Assembly: GCA_009838735.1 (NCBI GenBank)
Contig: VXQZ01000039.1
Span: 1-34,530 of the forward strand
DNA length: 34,530 bases
Direction: 5' to 3'
DNA from: Chloroflexota bacterium
GTDB lineage: Bacteria > Chloroflexota > Dehalococcoidia > Bin125
Both the position numbers and the translations under genes were made by a program. Below are positions 1 through 6,673 of this stretch, in pieces; position 1 is the first letter of the stretch, and the number at the start of each line of letters is the position of its first letter. Below the pieces are notes generated by a model. That model was given only the letters and a program-made list of their open reading frames with translations, ran no database searches and was not told the DNA's origin.

Positions 1-586
1 TGCGCCGTAGTCACTTGACCTGCGCTACGCCACGCGCATGCACTGCTGAACGAAAGCCAGTCCCCGAAGTAGTTGCGCACCTCGAGGCTCCCGTTCGTGC
101 CGCGCGCCGCGCTGTTCCAGCCCCCGATCGAGTCGAGGGCCAAGCGCAGTCATCTCTGCATGTTGTCAGAACCACACACGTACCTCCCGCGCCCGTCCGG
201 CTGCGCAAGCAACCAGTCGTCGCGAGAGTTTCCCGCAGCCCCCCTGATGTCGATGGAATTCGGCGCCATCGCCGATTTCCGGGGGGATGCTGTGGACGCA
301 TCTCAATCACTATGTCCCTTGTAAAGGCGCATCCCGAGGTCGGTCGCCCCGCGTCTGAGCGGGGACTGCTGAACAAGGGGTGCAAGAAGCAATCTTACCC
401 GTGCGCAGAATCGCCTGTCAACAAGCGGTTTACAGTCTCGAACGGCCGTTGGGGGACGACGGTGGGTGTATTCCGTCATCCTGCAACCGCCGCTCGGCCG
501 CCATTCACGGAGCGGATCGGCGCGACGGGGAGGGATCTTCGGCTGGCCGGGCGTAATCGCCCGTCCTGGACTGAAGATCGTGCGTT
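1..586. other. No confident gene; possible decayed coding trace on minus strand
   Basis: Several open frames cross this stretch on both strands, but none gives a convincing protein; most are rich in Arg, Ala, Pro and Thr, as expected for shadow frames in GC-rich DNA. One minus-strand frame reads plausibly like protein from about 260 down to 1, with the segments SIDIRGAAGNSRDDWLLAQP and GGWNSAARGTNGSLEVRNYF, but a TGA near 148-150 interrupts it. This may be the end of a degraded gene that continues off the left edge. I do not recognise the family. A minus-strand promoter-like sequence lies upstream at 392-421. Confidence that anything is translated here is low. Confidence 0.3.
392..421 (-). 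promoter_or_regulatory. Sigma-70-like promoter candidate pointing left
   Basis: On the minus strand a perfect -35 hexamer TTGACA (416-421) is followed after 18 bp by TAAGAT (392-397), a good -10. Transcription would start near 385 and run toward position 1, into the interrupted coding trace. This is a sequence match only. Confidence 0.35.
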
Positions 587-590
587 GGGA

Positions 591-670
591 GGTCTCGATT
601 TGTCCAGATTTGTCCAGATCTGTCTGGATTCGTCCAGACGTGTGTCAGTTTGTTCAGATTTCGTCCAGGC
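591..670. repeat. Array of 10-bp-period direct repeats (locus A)
   Basis: Successive 10-mers starting at 601 read TGTCCAGATT, TGTCCAGATC, TGTCTGGATT, CGTCCAGACG, TGTGTCAGTT, TGTTCAGATT; the 10-mer at 591 and the bases just after 660 are weaker matches. The period is exactly 10 bp over six to seven units. Locus B (17251-17310), upstream of murE, carries nearly identical units, and loci C and D carry related ones. On the minus strand the unit reads TCTGGACAAA. If orientation follows the other loci, the gene served would lie to the left on the minus strand, where only a decayed coding trace is visible. Confidence 0.85.
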
Positions 671-774
671 AAATCCACTTAATCGCGGAATTCCGAAGCT
701 CCGGGCAGGACGCTGAGCGACCGCGACGGTGGAGACCGGGACCCTGAGCGTCCGTCCGTGCTGATCGTATCCGG

Positions 775-802
775 GTTCCGCCGTCAGCACAGACGGCGGA
801 AC
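775..802 (-). terminator. Perfect 11-bp hairpin after the aldo/keto reductase gene
   Basis: GTTCCGCCGTC (775-785) and GACGGCGGAAC (792-802) pair perfectly around a 6-nt loop, 27 nt beyond the stop codon of the minus-strand gene ending at 830. No clear T-run follows on the minus strand, so it may be an atypical terminator or a transcript-stabilising hairpin. Confidence 0.5.
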
Positions 803-829
803 GGGCCGCGATTGCGGTCACGCCGGGCC

Positions 830-1834
830 CTAGAGAATCCGGTGCTCGTGCGGGCGCCGGAAGAGCTCGTAGTACGGAGTGACGGTCCAGCCGGGAGGAT
901 TGACCGCGTCGATCCGCTCGCGGTCTTCGTCGGTGACTACGACGTCGGCGGCACCCAGATTGTCTTCCAGCTGCTCCATCGTGCGTGGTCCGATGATCGG
1001 ACTGGTAACCCCGGGCTGCTGCTCGCACCAGGCCACAGCGAGCTGCGAGAGGGTGCAGCCCTTGTCCTGAGCGATTGGCGTCAAGCCTTCGATGACGTCG
1101 AAGACGCCGTCTGTAACTCGCTGCTGCTGTTGCGGATTGAGCGCGTAGCGACCGTCGGCCGGCAGCGGCTCGCCTCGCTGGTAACGACCGCTGAGCAGGC
1201 CGCCGCCAAGCGGTCCCCAGGGAATCACGGCGATGCCGAAGGTGCGGGCTGTGGGCAGCAGTTCGCTTTCGACCCGGCGGTCGAGCAGGTTGTAAGCGGG
1301 CTGCTCGCAGACGACGCGGTTCAGTCCCAGTTCCTTCGCCACCCAGAGCGACTCGACCAGTTCCCAGCCGGCGAAGTTGCTGGTCCCGATGTAGCGCACC
1401 TTGCCGTCGCGGATCAGGTCGTCGAGCGCGCGCAGGGTCTCGTCGATTGGGATGTCGGCCTGCGGCCGGTGGAGCTGGTAGAGGTCGATGTAGTCGGTCT
1501 GCAGCCGACGCAGGCTGGCCTCGCACTGCTCGATGATGTGTCGCCGGCTGTTGCCTCGGGCGTTGGGATCCTCGGCGTCCATCTGGCCGTGGACCTTGGT
1601 CGCCAGGACGACGTTGTGCCGCTGCCCGTTGCGCTTGAGCGCCTCGCCGGTAATCTCTTCGCTGCGGCCCAGCGCGTAGACGTTGGCGGTGTCGAGGAAG
1701 TTGATCCCGGCGTCAAGCGCGCGGTCGATGATCGCATAGGACTCTTCCGGTTCGGTGCGCCGACCAAACATCATGCAGCCCAGACACAGGCTGGAGACCT
1801 GCACGCCGGTCCGTCCGAGTGGTCTGATTTCCAT
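830..1834 (-). CDS. Aldo/keto reductase
   Basis: This 334-residue protein is a cytosolic NAD(P)H-dependent oxidoreductase of the aldo/keto reductase superfamily, TIM-barrel fold. The opening RPLGRTGVQVSSLCLGCMMF is typical. The catalytic tetrad is visible as Asp48 (INFLDTANVY), Tyr53, Lys80 (VVLATKVHG) and His122 (DLYQLHRP). The late motif GPRTMEQLEDNLGA fits the cofactor-binding end of the yeast-beta-subunit/YajO-like group. The ATG at 1834 is preceded by AAGGAG at good spacing. It lies 15 bp after the MetE-family gene and ends the three-gene minus-strand cluster. The physiological substrate cannot be told from sequence. Confidence 0.93.
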   Translation of the reverse strand: MEIRPLGRTGVQVSSLCLGCMMFGRRTEPEESYAIIDRALDAGINFLDTANVYALGRSEEITGEALKRNGQRHNVVLATKVHGQMDAEDPNARGNSRRHIIEQCEASLRRLQTDYIDLYQLHRPQADIPIDETLRALDDLIRDGKVRYIGTSNFAGWELVESLWVAKELGLNRVVCEQPAYNLLDRRVESELLPTARTFGIAVIPWGPLGGGLLSGRYQRGEPLPADGRYALNPQQQQRVTDGVFDVIEGLTPIAQDKGCTLSQLAVAWCEQQPGVTSPIIGPRTMEQLEDNLGAADVVVTDEDRERIDAVNPPGWTVTPYYELFRRPHEHRIL

Positions 1835-1849
1835 GTACGACTCCTTGAG

Positions 1850-2860
1850 CTACGCCACGAGCGCGGCGGCCTTGACCAGGTTGCGCATCAGCCGGATCGC
1901 TTCGTCGTGCGGGACCCGGCCGACGCCGCAGCTGGTCGACACCAGCAGTCGCTCCGGCGGAATCACGTCCGCGAGTTGTTCGATCTTCTCGCGCAGTTCG
2001 GTCACCGGGGCGGGCCTCGACTTGACGTCGGCGATGCCGGCGATGATCTGCATGCTCTCGGGAAGCTCGGCCAGCAGCCCGTGTTCCTCCCATTGTCCGG
2101 AGTAGGAACACTCGACGTGGACGCGGTCGACGACGCCGTCGAGTTGCTGGATGAAGGGGATCAACGCGCGCAGGTTTTGCACCTCGATCGACGGTTTGCG
2201 GGCGATGTCCCCGAGGCAGAAGTGGATCGTCCTGGTGATGCCAGAGGCGGGCTCGAGCGGCTCTCTGACCAGCGAGAGCAGTGCGTCGGCGGCTTCGCGC
2301 CCGGAGACCAGGTTGATCGCCTCACCAGGCGCGTCCAGCTGGACTTCCTGCAGTCCGTTGCCGACCATGTCGGCGATCTCGTCCTGGACAACCTCGATCA
2401 GATCGTTCATGTGCCCGGACTCGCTCGCCTCGTCGTCAACGACGAATCCGCCGCCGATGGTCAAGGGAGAGGGCACGGAGGCCTTGTCCAGCCGAGGCTC
2501 GATTTCGCGCTCGCGTCGCCAGGCTTTGGCGTGTCCGGTGCCGCGAGGCGCGGACACCTTGCCGACCACCCGGTACCGTCCGACACCTTGCTGTCCCTTC
2601 GAGGTAACCCGCGGCGCGAGTGTCTCCAGCCCACCGAGCCGCGGCGGAATGTGATGGAGGAAATCGGGGGCGAAGACTTCGCCGCCCATGATCTGGTCGA
2701 GGCCGCAGGCAATCTGCTCGTCCATGGCGATTCGGGCGGCGGTCTGCAGGACGCCATCGGCCTGCTCGTCGGAGAGTTCGCCGGCGTAGTAGCGCTTGAG
2801 CTCCAGTCGCTGGCCAAACGGAATCGGCCAGGAGCCGACGACGGTCGTGCGGATCGGCAT
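1850..2860 (-). CDS. Cobalamin-independent methionine synthase family (MetE C-terminal-type) methyltransferase
   Basis: This 336-residue single-domain protein belongs to the MetE C-terminal family, which transfers methyl or related groups to or from a zinc-bound thiol. The start TTVVGSWPIP is characteristic. The four zinc ligands of the family appear to be present: His213 and Cys215 in TIHFCLG, Glu250 in VHVECSY and Cys311 in VSTSCGVGR. It lacks the N-terminal folate-binding half of full MetE (about 750 residues), so it may be a core-type methionine synthase or a different thiol alkyltransferase. The ATG at 2860 is chosen because GAGGAGG sits 5 nt before it; an upstream in-frame ATG at 2878 has that ribosome-binding site inside its own reading frame. 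The SUMF1 gene ends just upstream at 2879, so the two are probably translationally coupled. Confidence 0.85.
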   Translation of the reverse strand: MPIRTTVVGSWPIPFGQRLELKRYYAGELSDEQADGVLQTAARIAMDEQIACGLDQIMGGEVFAPDFLHHIPPRLGGLETLAPRVTSKGQQGVGRYRVVGKVSAPRGTGHAKAWRREREIEPRLDKASVPSPLTIGGGFVVDDEASESGHMNDLIEVVQDEIADMVGNGLQEVQLDAPGEAINLVSGREAADALLSLVREPLEPASGITRTIHFCLGDIARKPSIEVQNLRALIPFIQQLDGVVDRVHVECSYSGQWEEHGLLAELPESMQIIAGIADVKSRPAPVTELREKIEQLADVIPPERLLVSTSCGVGRVPHDEAIRLMRNLVKAAALVA

Positions 2861-2878
2861 GACAGCCTCCTCAGCCAT

Positions 2879-3592
2879 TCACACCGCGTCCGCATAGATG
2901 CGGAAGCCGTAGTCGTTGTAGCGGTAGCTGGGCGACAGGCTGGAGCGGGCGCTGACCCGTGTGAACTTGATTCGGTGCCGCCAGGAGCCGCCGCGGCTGG
3001 CGCGCCGCATGCCGCTGACCGGTCCGGCAGGTTCGGCCCGTGGCGAGACGTCGTAGTAGCTGCGGTCGTACCAGTCGGAGCACCACTCATGCACGTTGTC
3101 GGCCATGCAGTACAGACCGAAGCGGTTGCGGCAGGCGTCCAGCGGCACGTGCGGATGCTCAGCTGTCGCGACCGACGCCCGAGCCGCCACCTTCGGCCAA
3201 TGCGGGTCGGGCTCGGGCCAGTCTGCCTCCGCCAGCCCGCCCCGAGCCGCGTATTCGCGTTCGGCCTCGGTTGGCAGTCGAAGGCGTGTGTCGGTCTGTG
3301 TTGAGAGCCACTCGCAATAGGCCACGGCGTCGTGCCAGGAGATGCCCACGACGGGCGCATCAGGGATGCGGAAACCGTCCTGCGTCCAGAACGGCGGCGG
3401 CGGGGCTTCGGTGTGTTCGACGAACGCCGCATACTCGTTGTTACTCACAGGTCGCTCCGCGGCCCGAAAGGCCGTCACCGCCACGGCATGCGCCGGTCGC
3501 TCGTCGCTGCGGCGGTCATCGGCGCCCATGATGAACGTGCCGCCTGGGAGGTGGATCAGACGCAACGAAGAGACGGCGGCTGGACTGCTCAT
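2879..3592 (-). CDS. SUMF1 / FGE-sulfatase-domain protein lacking the catalytic cysteines
   Basis: This 237-residue protein is a single SUMF1-type domain. Hallmarks in order are LPGGTFIMGADD, the RPVSNNEYAAF segment, ISWHDAVAYCEWLS, RLPTEAEREYAARGG, DNVHEWCSDWYD and the closing SRGGSW with SYRYNDYGFRIY. True formylglycine-generating enzymes have two active-site cysteines a few residues after the GGSW motif; here that stretch is RHRIKFTRVSARSSLSP, with none. It is therefore probably not a formylglycine-generating enzyme. Related SUMF1 proteins include EgtB-like sulfoxide synthases, binding domains and proteins of unknown role. No ribosome-binding site is obvious. The gene is transcribed away from the palindrome array at 3623-3706, which fills the divergent promoter region. 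Confidence 0.88.
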   Translation of the reverse strand: MSSPAAVSSLRLIHLPGGTFIMGADDRRSDERPAHAVAVTAFRAAERPVSNNEYAAFVEHTEAPPPPFWTQDGFRIPDAPVVGISWHDAVAYCEWLSTQTDTRLRLPTEAEREYAARGGLAEADWPEPDPHWPKVAARASVATAEHPHVPLDACRNRFGLYCMADNVHEWCSDWYDRSYYDVSPRAEPAGPVSGMRRASRGGSWRHRIKFTRVSARSSLSPSYRYNDYGFRIYADAV

Positions 3593-3622
3593 TCAGGCAG
3601 TGTAGGACTTGAAGCCTCGGTG

Positions 3623-3706
3623 TGAATGATAATCATTCACCATCCGCATGATTATCATTCACATCAAGAATGATTGTCATTCAGAATCTGCATGATTATC
3701 ATTCAC
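3623..3706. promoter_or_regulatory. Four palindromic operator-like sites phased at 22 bp
   Basis: Four copies of a palindrome built on ATGATnATCAT are centred at 3631, 3653, 3675 and 3697, exactly 22 bp apart. The first is the fully symmetric 17-mer TGAATGATAATCATTCA; copies 2 and 4 read ATGATTATCATTCAC and copy 3 reads ATGATTGTCATTCA. The core ATGATAATCAT is also the core of the classical Fur box. The array is AT-rich in GC-rich surroundings and lies between divergent genes, with the last copy ending a few bases before the ATPase start codon. It looks like a cooperative repressor site, possibly for a Fur-superfamily protein. Confidence 0.8.
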
Positions 3707-3709
3707 AGC

Positions 3710-4933
3710 ATGACGCAAGATGCGCTTCCCCGGCTCGTGGCGGACAGTCTCGCCGAGCACCTGCGGCTAATGCCGAGCGTCGTCGTGACCGGTGCGCGGC
3801 AGACCGGCAAGAGCACGCTCGTACGCGAGCTCCAGGGCGCTGAGCGTCGCTACATCACCCTCGACGACGCGGAAGCGCTCGGAGCCGCGCGCACCGAGCC
3901 GGAGCAGATTCTCGCTGGTCCGCGGCCCGTCACGATCGACGAGGTACAGCGCGAACCACAACTGATGCTCGCCATCAAACGAGAGATCGATGAGCGCCGA
4001 GCGGCAGGCCGATTTCTGCTCACCGGCTCCGCCAATCTGCTGCTCATGAAGAGCGTCTCGGAAACCCTGGCCGGCCGCGCGAGCTACCTGACGCTCTGGC
4101 CGATGACCCGCACGGAACAGCTGGGACTCGCCCGCTGCGGCGTCTGGGACCAGTTCTTCGAAGCCCCGCCGCAAGACTGGCTGGAGATGCTCGGCGCGCA
4201 AAACTTGCCCAAGGAGGATTGGCGCGCCCTGGCCCGCCGCGGCGGCTTCCCTCCAGCGGCGATCCAGATGCGCACCGACCGGGAACGTGCGATCTGGTTC
4301 GACGGTTACGTGCGTACCTATCTCGAACGCGACCTGCAGAGCCTGTCGAACATCTCCGCGTTGCCCGACTTTCGCAGACTGATGCAGGCCGTCTCGCTGC
4401 GCGTGGGACAACTGGTGAACCAAACCGCCCTGGGGCGCGACATCGGGATGGCGCAGCCCACGGTGCACCGTTACCTCAACCTTCTGGAGACCTCGTACTT
4501 GCTGGTTCGGCTGCCCGCCTATGCGGTCAACCGCAACAAACGACTGATCAAGTCGCCCAAGATCTACTGGAGCGACAGCGGCATCGCCTGGCATCTGAGT
4601 CAACAGCCGGAGCCGCAGGGCGCTCTCCTGGAGAACCTGGTGCTGCAGGATCTCCTGGCATGGCGCGACAGCGGATCAAGCTCCGGCGAGCTCTTCTTCT
4701 GGAGATCGACGCTCGGTGAAGAGGTCGACTTCGTGATCGAGTCGGGCGGCCGACTGCTGCCGATTGAAGTCAAGTCCAGCAGACGGACCCGGCTGTCCGA
4801 CACGAAGCATCTCCGCACGTTCATCGGCGAGTATCCGGAGCGCAGTCTGCCGGGGCTGCTGCTCTACGACGGCGAACGGGCCGAGTGGATCGGGCCCGAT
4901 GTCCTGGCTGTTCCGTGGTGGATGGCGTTTTGA
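3710..4933 (+). CDS. AAA_14 ATPase with DUF4143 C-terminal domain
   Basis: This 407-residue protein has the usual architecture of the ATP-binding DUF4143 family. The N-terminal P-loop domain shows Walker A GARQTGKST (28-36), Walker B PVTIDEVQ (73-80) and a sensor-like RFLLTGSANLL. A middle winged-helix-like part carries YVRTYLERDLQSLSNI and MAQPTVHRYLNLLETSYLL. The C-terminus has a PD-(D/E)XK nuclease-like signature with Asp340 (EEVDFVIES) and Glu353/Lys355 (LPIEVKSS). The biological role of the family is poorly defined. The ATG at 3710 is chosen as the first ATG in frame giving the canonical N-terminus; an upstream in-frame TTG at 3674 lies inside the operator array. There is no Shine-Dalgarno sequence, since the last palindrome occupies that place, so the mRNA may be leaderless. 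Genes of this family move between genomes often. Confidence 0.92.
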   Translation: MTQDALPRLVADSLAEHLRLMPSVVVTGARQTGKSTLVRELQGAERRYITLDDAEALGAARTEPEQILAGPRPVTIDEVQREPQLMLAIKREIDERRAAGRFLLTGSANLLLMKSVSETLAGRASYLTLWPMTRTEQLGLARCGVWDQFFEAPPQDWLEMLGAQNLPKEDWRALARRGGFPPAAIQMRTDRERAIWFDGYVRTYLERDLQSLSNISALPDFRRLMQAVSLRVGQLVNQTALGRDIGMAQPTVHRYLNLLETSYLLVRLPAYAVNRNKRLIKSPKIYWSDSGIAWHLSQQPEPQGALLENLVLQDLLAWRDSGSSSGELFFWRSTLGEEVDFVIESGGRLLPIEVKSSRRTRLSDTKHLRTFIGEYPERSLPGLLLYDGERAEWIGPDVLAVPWWMAF

Positions 4934-5050
4934 TTGGGCCGAACTGTGCCCCTGCCCCGGCCCTGCCGCGACGGTCCGCATGATGACGAACCATCAGTCG
5001 AGCCTCGTGCTAGTCTGCGCTCGCTGCCTGCGAGCGAAGGGAGGGACGAG

Positions 5051-5836
5051 ATGGGTCTGCTGGATGGTCGAAAGGCGCTCGTCACCGGTTCCAGCCGCGG
5101 GATCGGGGCCGACATCGCACGGAGGCTCGCTGCGCACGGCGCGGCCGTGGCGGTTGCCGCCCGCTCGGACGAAGCTTCTCCCGATCCGCGCCTGCCCGGC
5201 ACGATCCGGACCGTCGCCGAGGAGATCCGCGAGGCCGGCGGGCACGCGGTGCCGGTGCGGCTCGACGTGCGCGACCCCGACTCAATCGTCCGAGCCATCG
5301 ACACGACCGCCTCGGAACTGGGCGGAGTCGACATTCTGATCAACAACGCGGCCGTCCTGGTGCCGGGCACCCTGGAGTCGGTCCAGGACCGGCACATCGA
5401 CCTGATTTGGCAGCTCGACCTGCGCGGTCCGGTGCTGCTGGCCAAGTACGCGGTCGAGCACATGAAGCAGTCGGGCGGCGACATCATCAACATTTCGTCG
5501 GGAGCGGCCGACTTCCCCGGACCAGGCCCGTACGATGACGTGCGCGAAGGCGGACAGTTCTACGGCATGGTCAAGGCCGGATTGGAGCGGATCACGCAGG
5601 GCTGGGCGATGGAGCTGCAGCAATACAACATCGCCTGCAACGTGTTGACACTTCGCTACCTGATCAAAACGCCGGGCCACTGGTACGCGCTGACCAGTCC
5701 CGATAACCCGCAGACCGAGTTCGAGTCGGCCGACTGGATGGCGGCGGCCAGCGTCTGGATCGCCAGCCAGCCCTCGTCTTACACCGGGAACATCGTCGAC
5801 GACCGCGAAATGCGCGACATCCTCGCCGACCTGTAG
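5051..5836 (+). CDS. Short-chain dehydrogenase/reductase (SDR)
   Basis: This 261-residue Rossmann-fold oxidoreductase carries the classical SDR marks: the cofactor loop TGSSRGIG (12-19), NNAA (98-101), a catalytic Ser at 149/150 (IINISSG), and Tyr171 and Lys175 (YGMVK). The ATG at 5051 is preceded by a GGGAGG-type ribosome-binding site; the reading frame is open further upstream, but without family similarity. The crotonase gene starts 10 bp after the stop, suggesting an operon acting on acyl-CoA or hydroxy/keto substrates. The exact substrate is not deducible. The C-terminus (NIVDDREMRDIL) replaces the usual GxxxxVDGG-type ending. Positions 4934-5050 between the ATPase and this gene hold nothing recognisable beyond the ribosome-binding site. 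Confidence 0.93.
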   Translation: MGLLDGRKALVTGSSRGIGADIARRLAAHGAAVAVAARSDEASPDPRLPGTIRTVAEEIREAGGHAVPVRLDVRDPDSIVRAIDTTASELGGVDILINNAAVLVPGTLESVQDRHIDLIWQLDLRGPVLLAKYAVEHMKQSGGDIINISSGAADFPGPGPYDDVREGGQFYGMVKAGLERITQGWAMELQQYNIACNVLTLRYLIKTPGHWYALTSPDNPQTEFESADWMAAASVWIASQPSSYTGNIVDDREMRDILADL

Positions 5837-5846
5837 GACACCAACG

Positions 5847-6644
5847 ATGGCAGAGACCGCAAGCGACGGTCCGGACCTGATCTACGAGAAGTTCGACCAC
5901 TACGCCGTCCTGACCATGAACCGGCCGCACCGGCTGAACGCGCTGGGCGGCGATCTGCGGCGGTTGACGCGCGAAGCCGTGGCGGATCTCGAGGCCGATC
6001 CCAACATGCGCGTGGGCATCCTGACCGGTGCCGGCCGCGCCTTCTCGGCCGGGGCCGACCTCAAAGAGATGAACGAACAGAACCAGGCTCGCGAGGGCGA
6101 GCGCAACACGATGGGCTACGACTACAAGGAGTCGATGCCCTTCTCACGGGCGCGCAAGCCGTTCATCGCTGCGATCAATGGTCTCTGCATCGCCGGCGGA
6201 CTCGAGCGAGCGCTCGATTGCGATATCCGCATCGCCTCCTCCGAGGCGTTCTTCGGCCTGTTCGAGGTGCAGCGTGGGATTATGCCCGGCTACGCCATCC
6301 ACCACCTCGCACGCATGCTGCCTATCGGCGACGCGCTCTACATCATGCTGACCGCCGACCGCGTCTCACCCGACGACGCACTGCGCATGGGGCTGATTCG
6401 CGAAATCCTGGAGCCCGACGCACTGATGCCGCGGGCAATCCAGATCGCCGACATGATCGCCGCCAATGCGCCGCTCGCCGTCGAGGGCACAAAGTTCATG
6501 GCCCAACAGTGGCGGCAATTGCAAATCGACGAGTCCTACCGCGTCGGCCAGTGGGTCAGCCGCACAGTGCTCAACTCCGACGACGCAAAAGAGGGCCCGC
6601 GCGCATTCGTGGAAAAGCGTCCGCCGAACTGGACCGGCCGTTGA
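5847..6644 (+). CDS. Enoyl-CoA hydratase/isomerase (crotonase) family protein
   Basis: This 265-residue protein has the crotonase fold, which stabilises acyl-CoA thioester enolates. The oxyanion-hole segments are FSAGADLKEM (66-75) and NGLCIAGGLE (111-120). Both catalytic glutamates of true hydratases are present: Glu120 in GGLERALDCD and Glu140 in FGLFEVQRGIMPG. This makes hydratase activity plausible, rather than a hydrolase or decarboxylase role. A weak AGGA-type ribosome-binding site precedes the ATG. It follows the SDR gene by 10 bp and probably shares its transcript; together they could carry out hydration and oxidation of an enoyl-CoA. The substrate range is unknown. Confidence 0.92.
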   Translation: MAETASDGPDLIYEKFDHYAVLTMNRPHRLNALGGDLRRLTREAVADLEADPNMRVGILTGAGRAFSAGADLKEMNEQNQAREGERNTMGYDYKESMPFSRARKPFIAAINGLCIAGGLERALDCDIRIASSEAFFGLFEVQRGIMPGYAIHHLARMLPIGDALYIMLTADRVSPDDALRMGLIREILEPDALMPRAIQIADMIAANAPLAVEGTKFMAQQWRQLQIDESYRVGQWVSRTVLNSDDAKEGPRAFVEKRPPNWTGR

Positions 6645-6673
6645 CCCCGCTGGCGCGAGCGCATTGCGAGTGA

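Noticed and set aside
591-670. Peptide similarity between the frames at loci A and B (TRLDESRQIWTNL versus TSLDESGQIWTNL)
   Set aside because: It arises from translating the same 10-bp DNA repeat in both places and is not evidence for a protein family.
758-3304. 848-residue open frame on the plus strand opposite the aldo/keto reductase and MetE-family genes
   Set aside because: It is the antisense shadow of well-supported minus-strand genes and shows no family motifs, with the composition typical of GC-rich shadow frames.
3623-3706. CRISPR array
   Set aside because: The unit is a 22-bp tandem palindrome with no unique spacers and only four copies; no cas genes are present.
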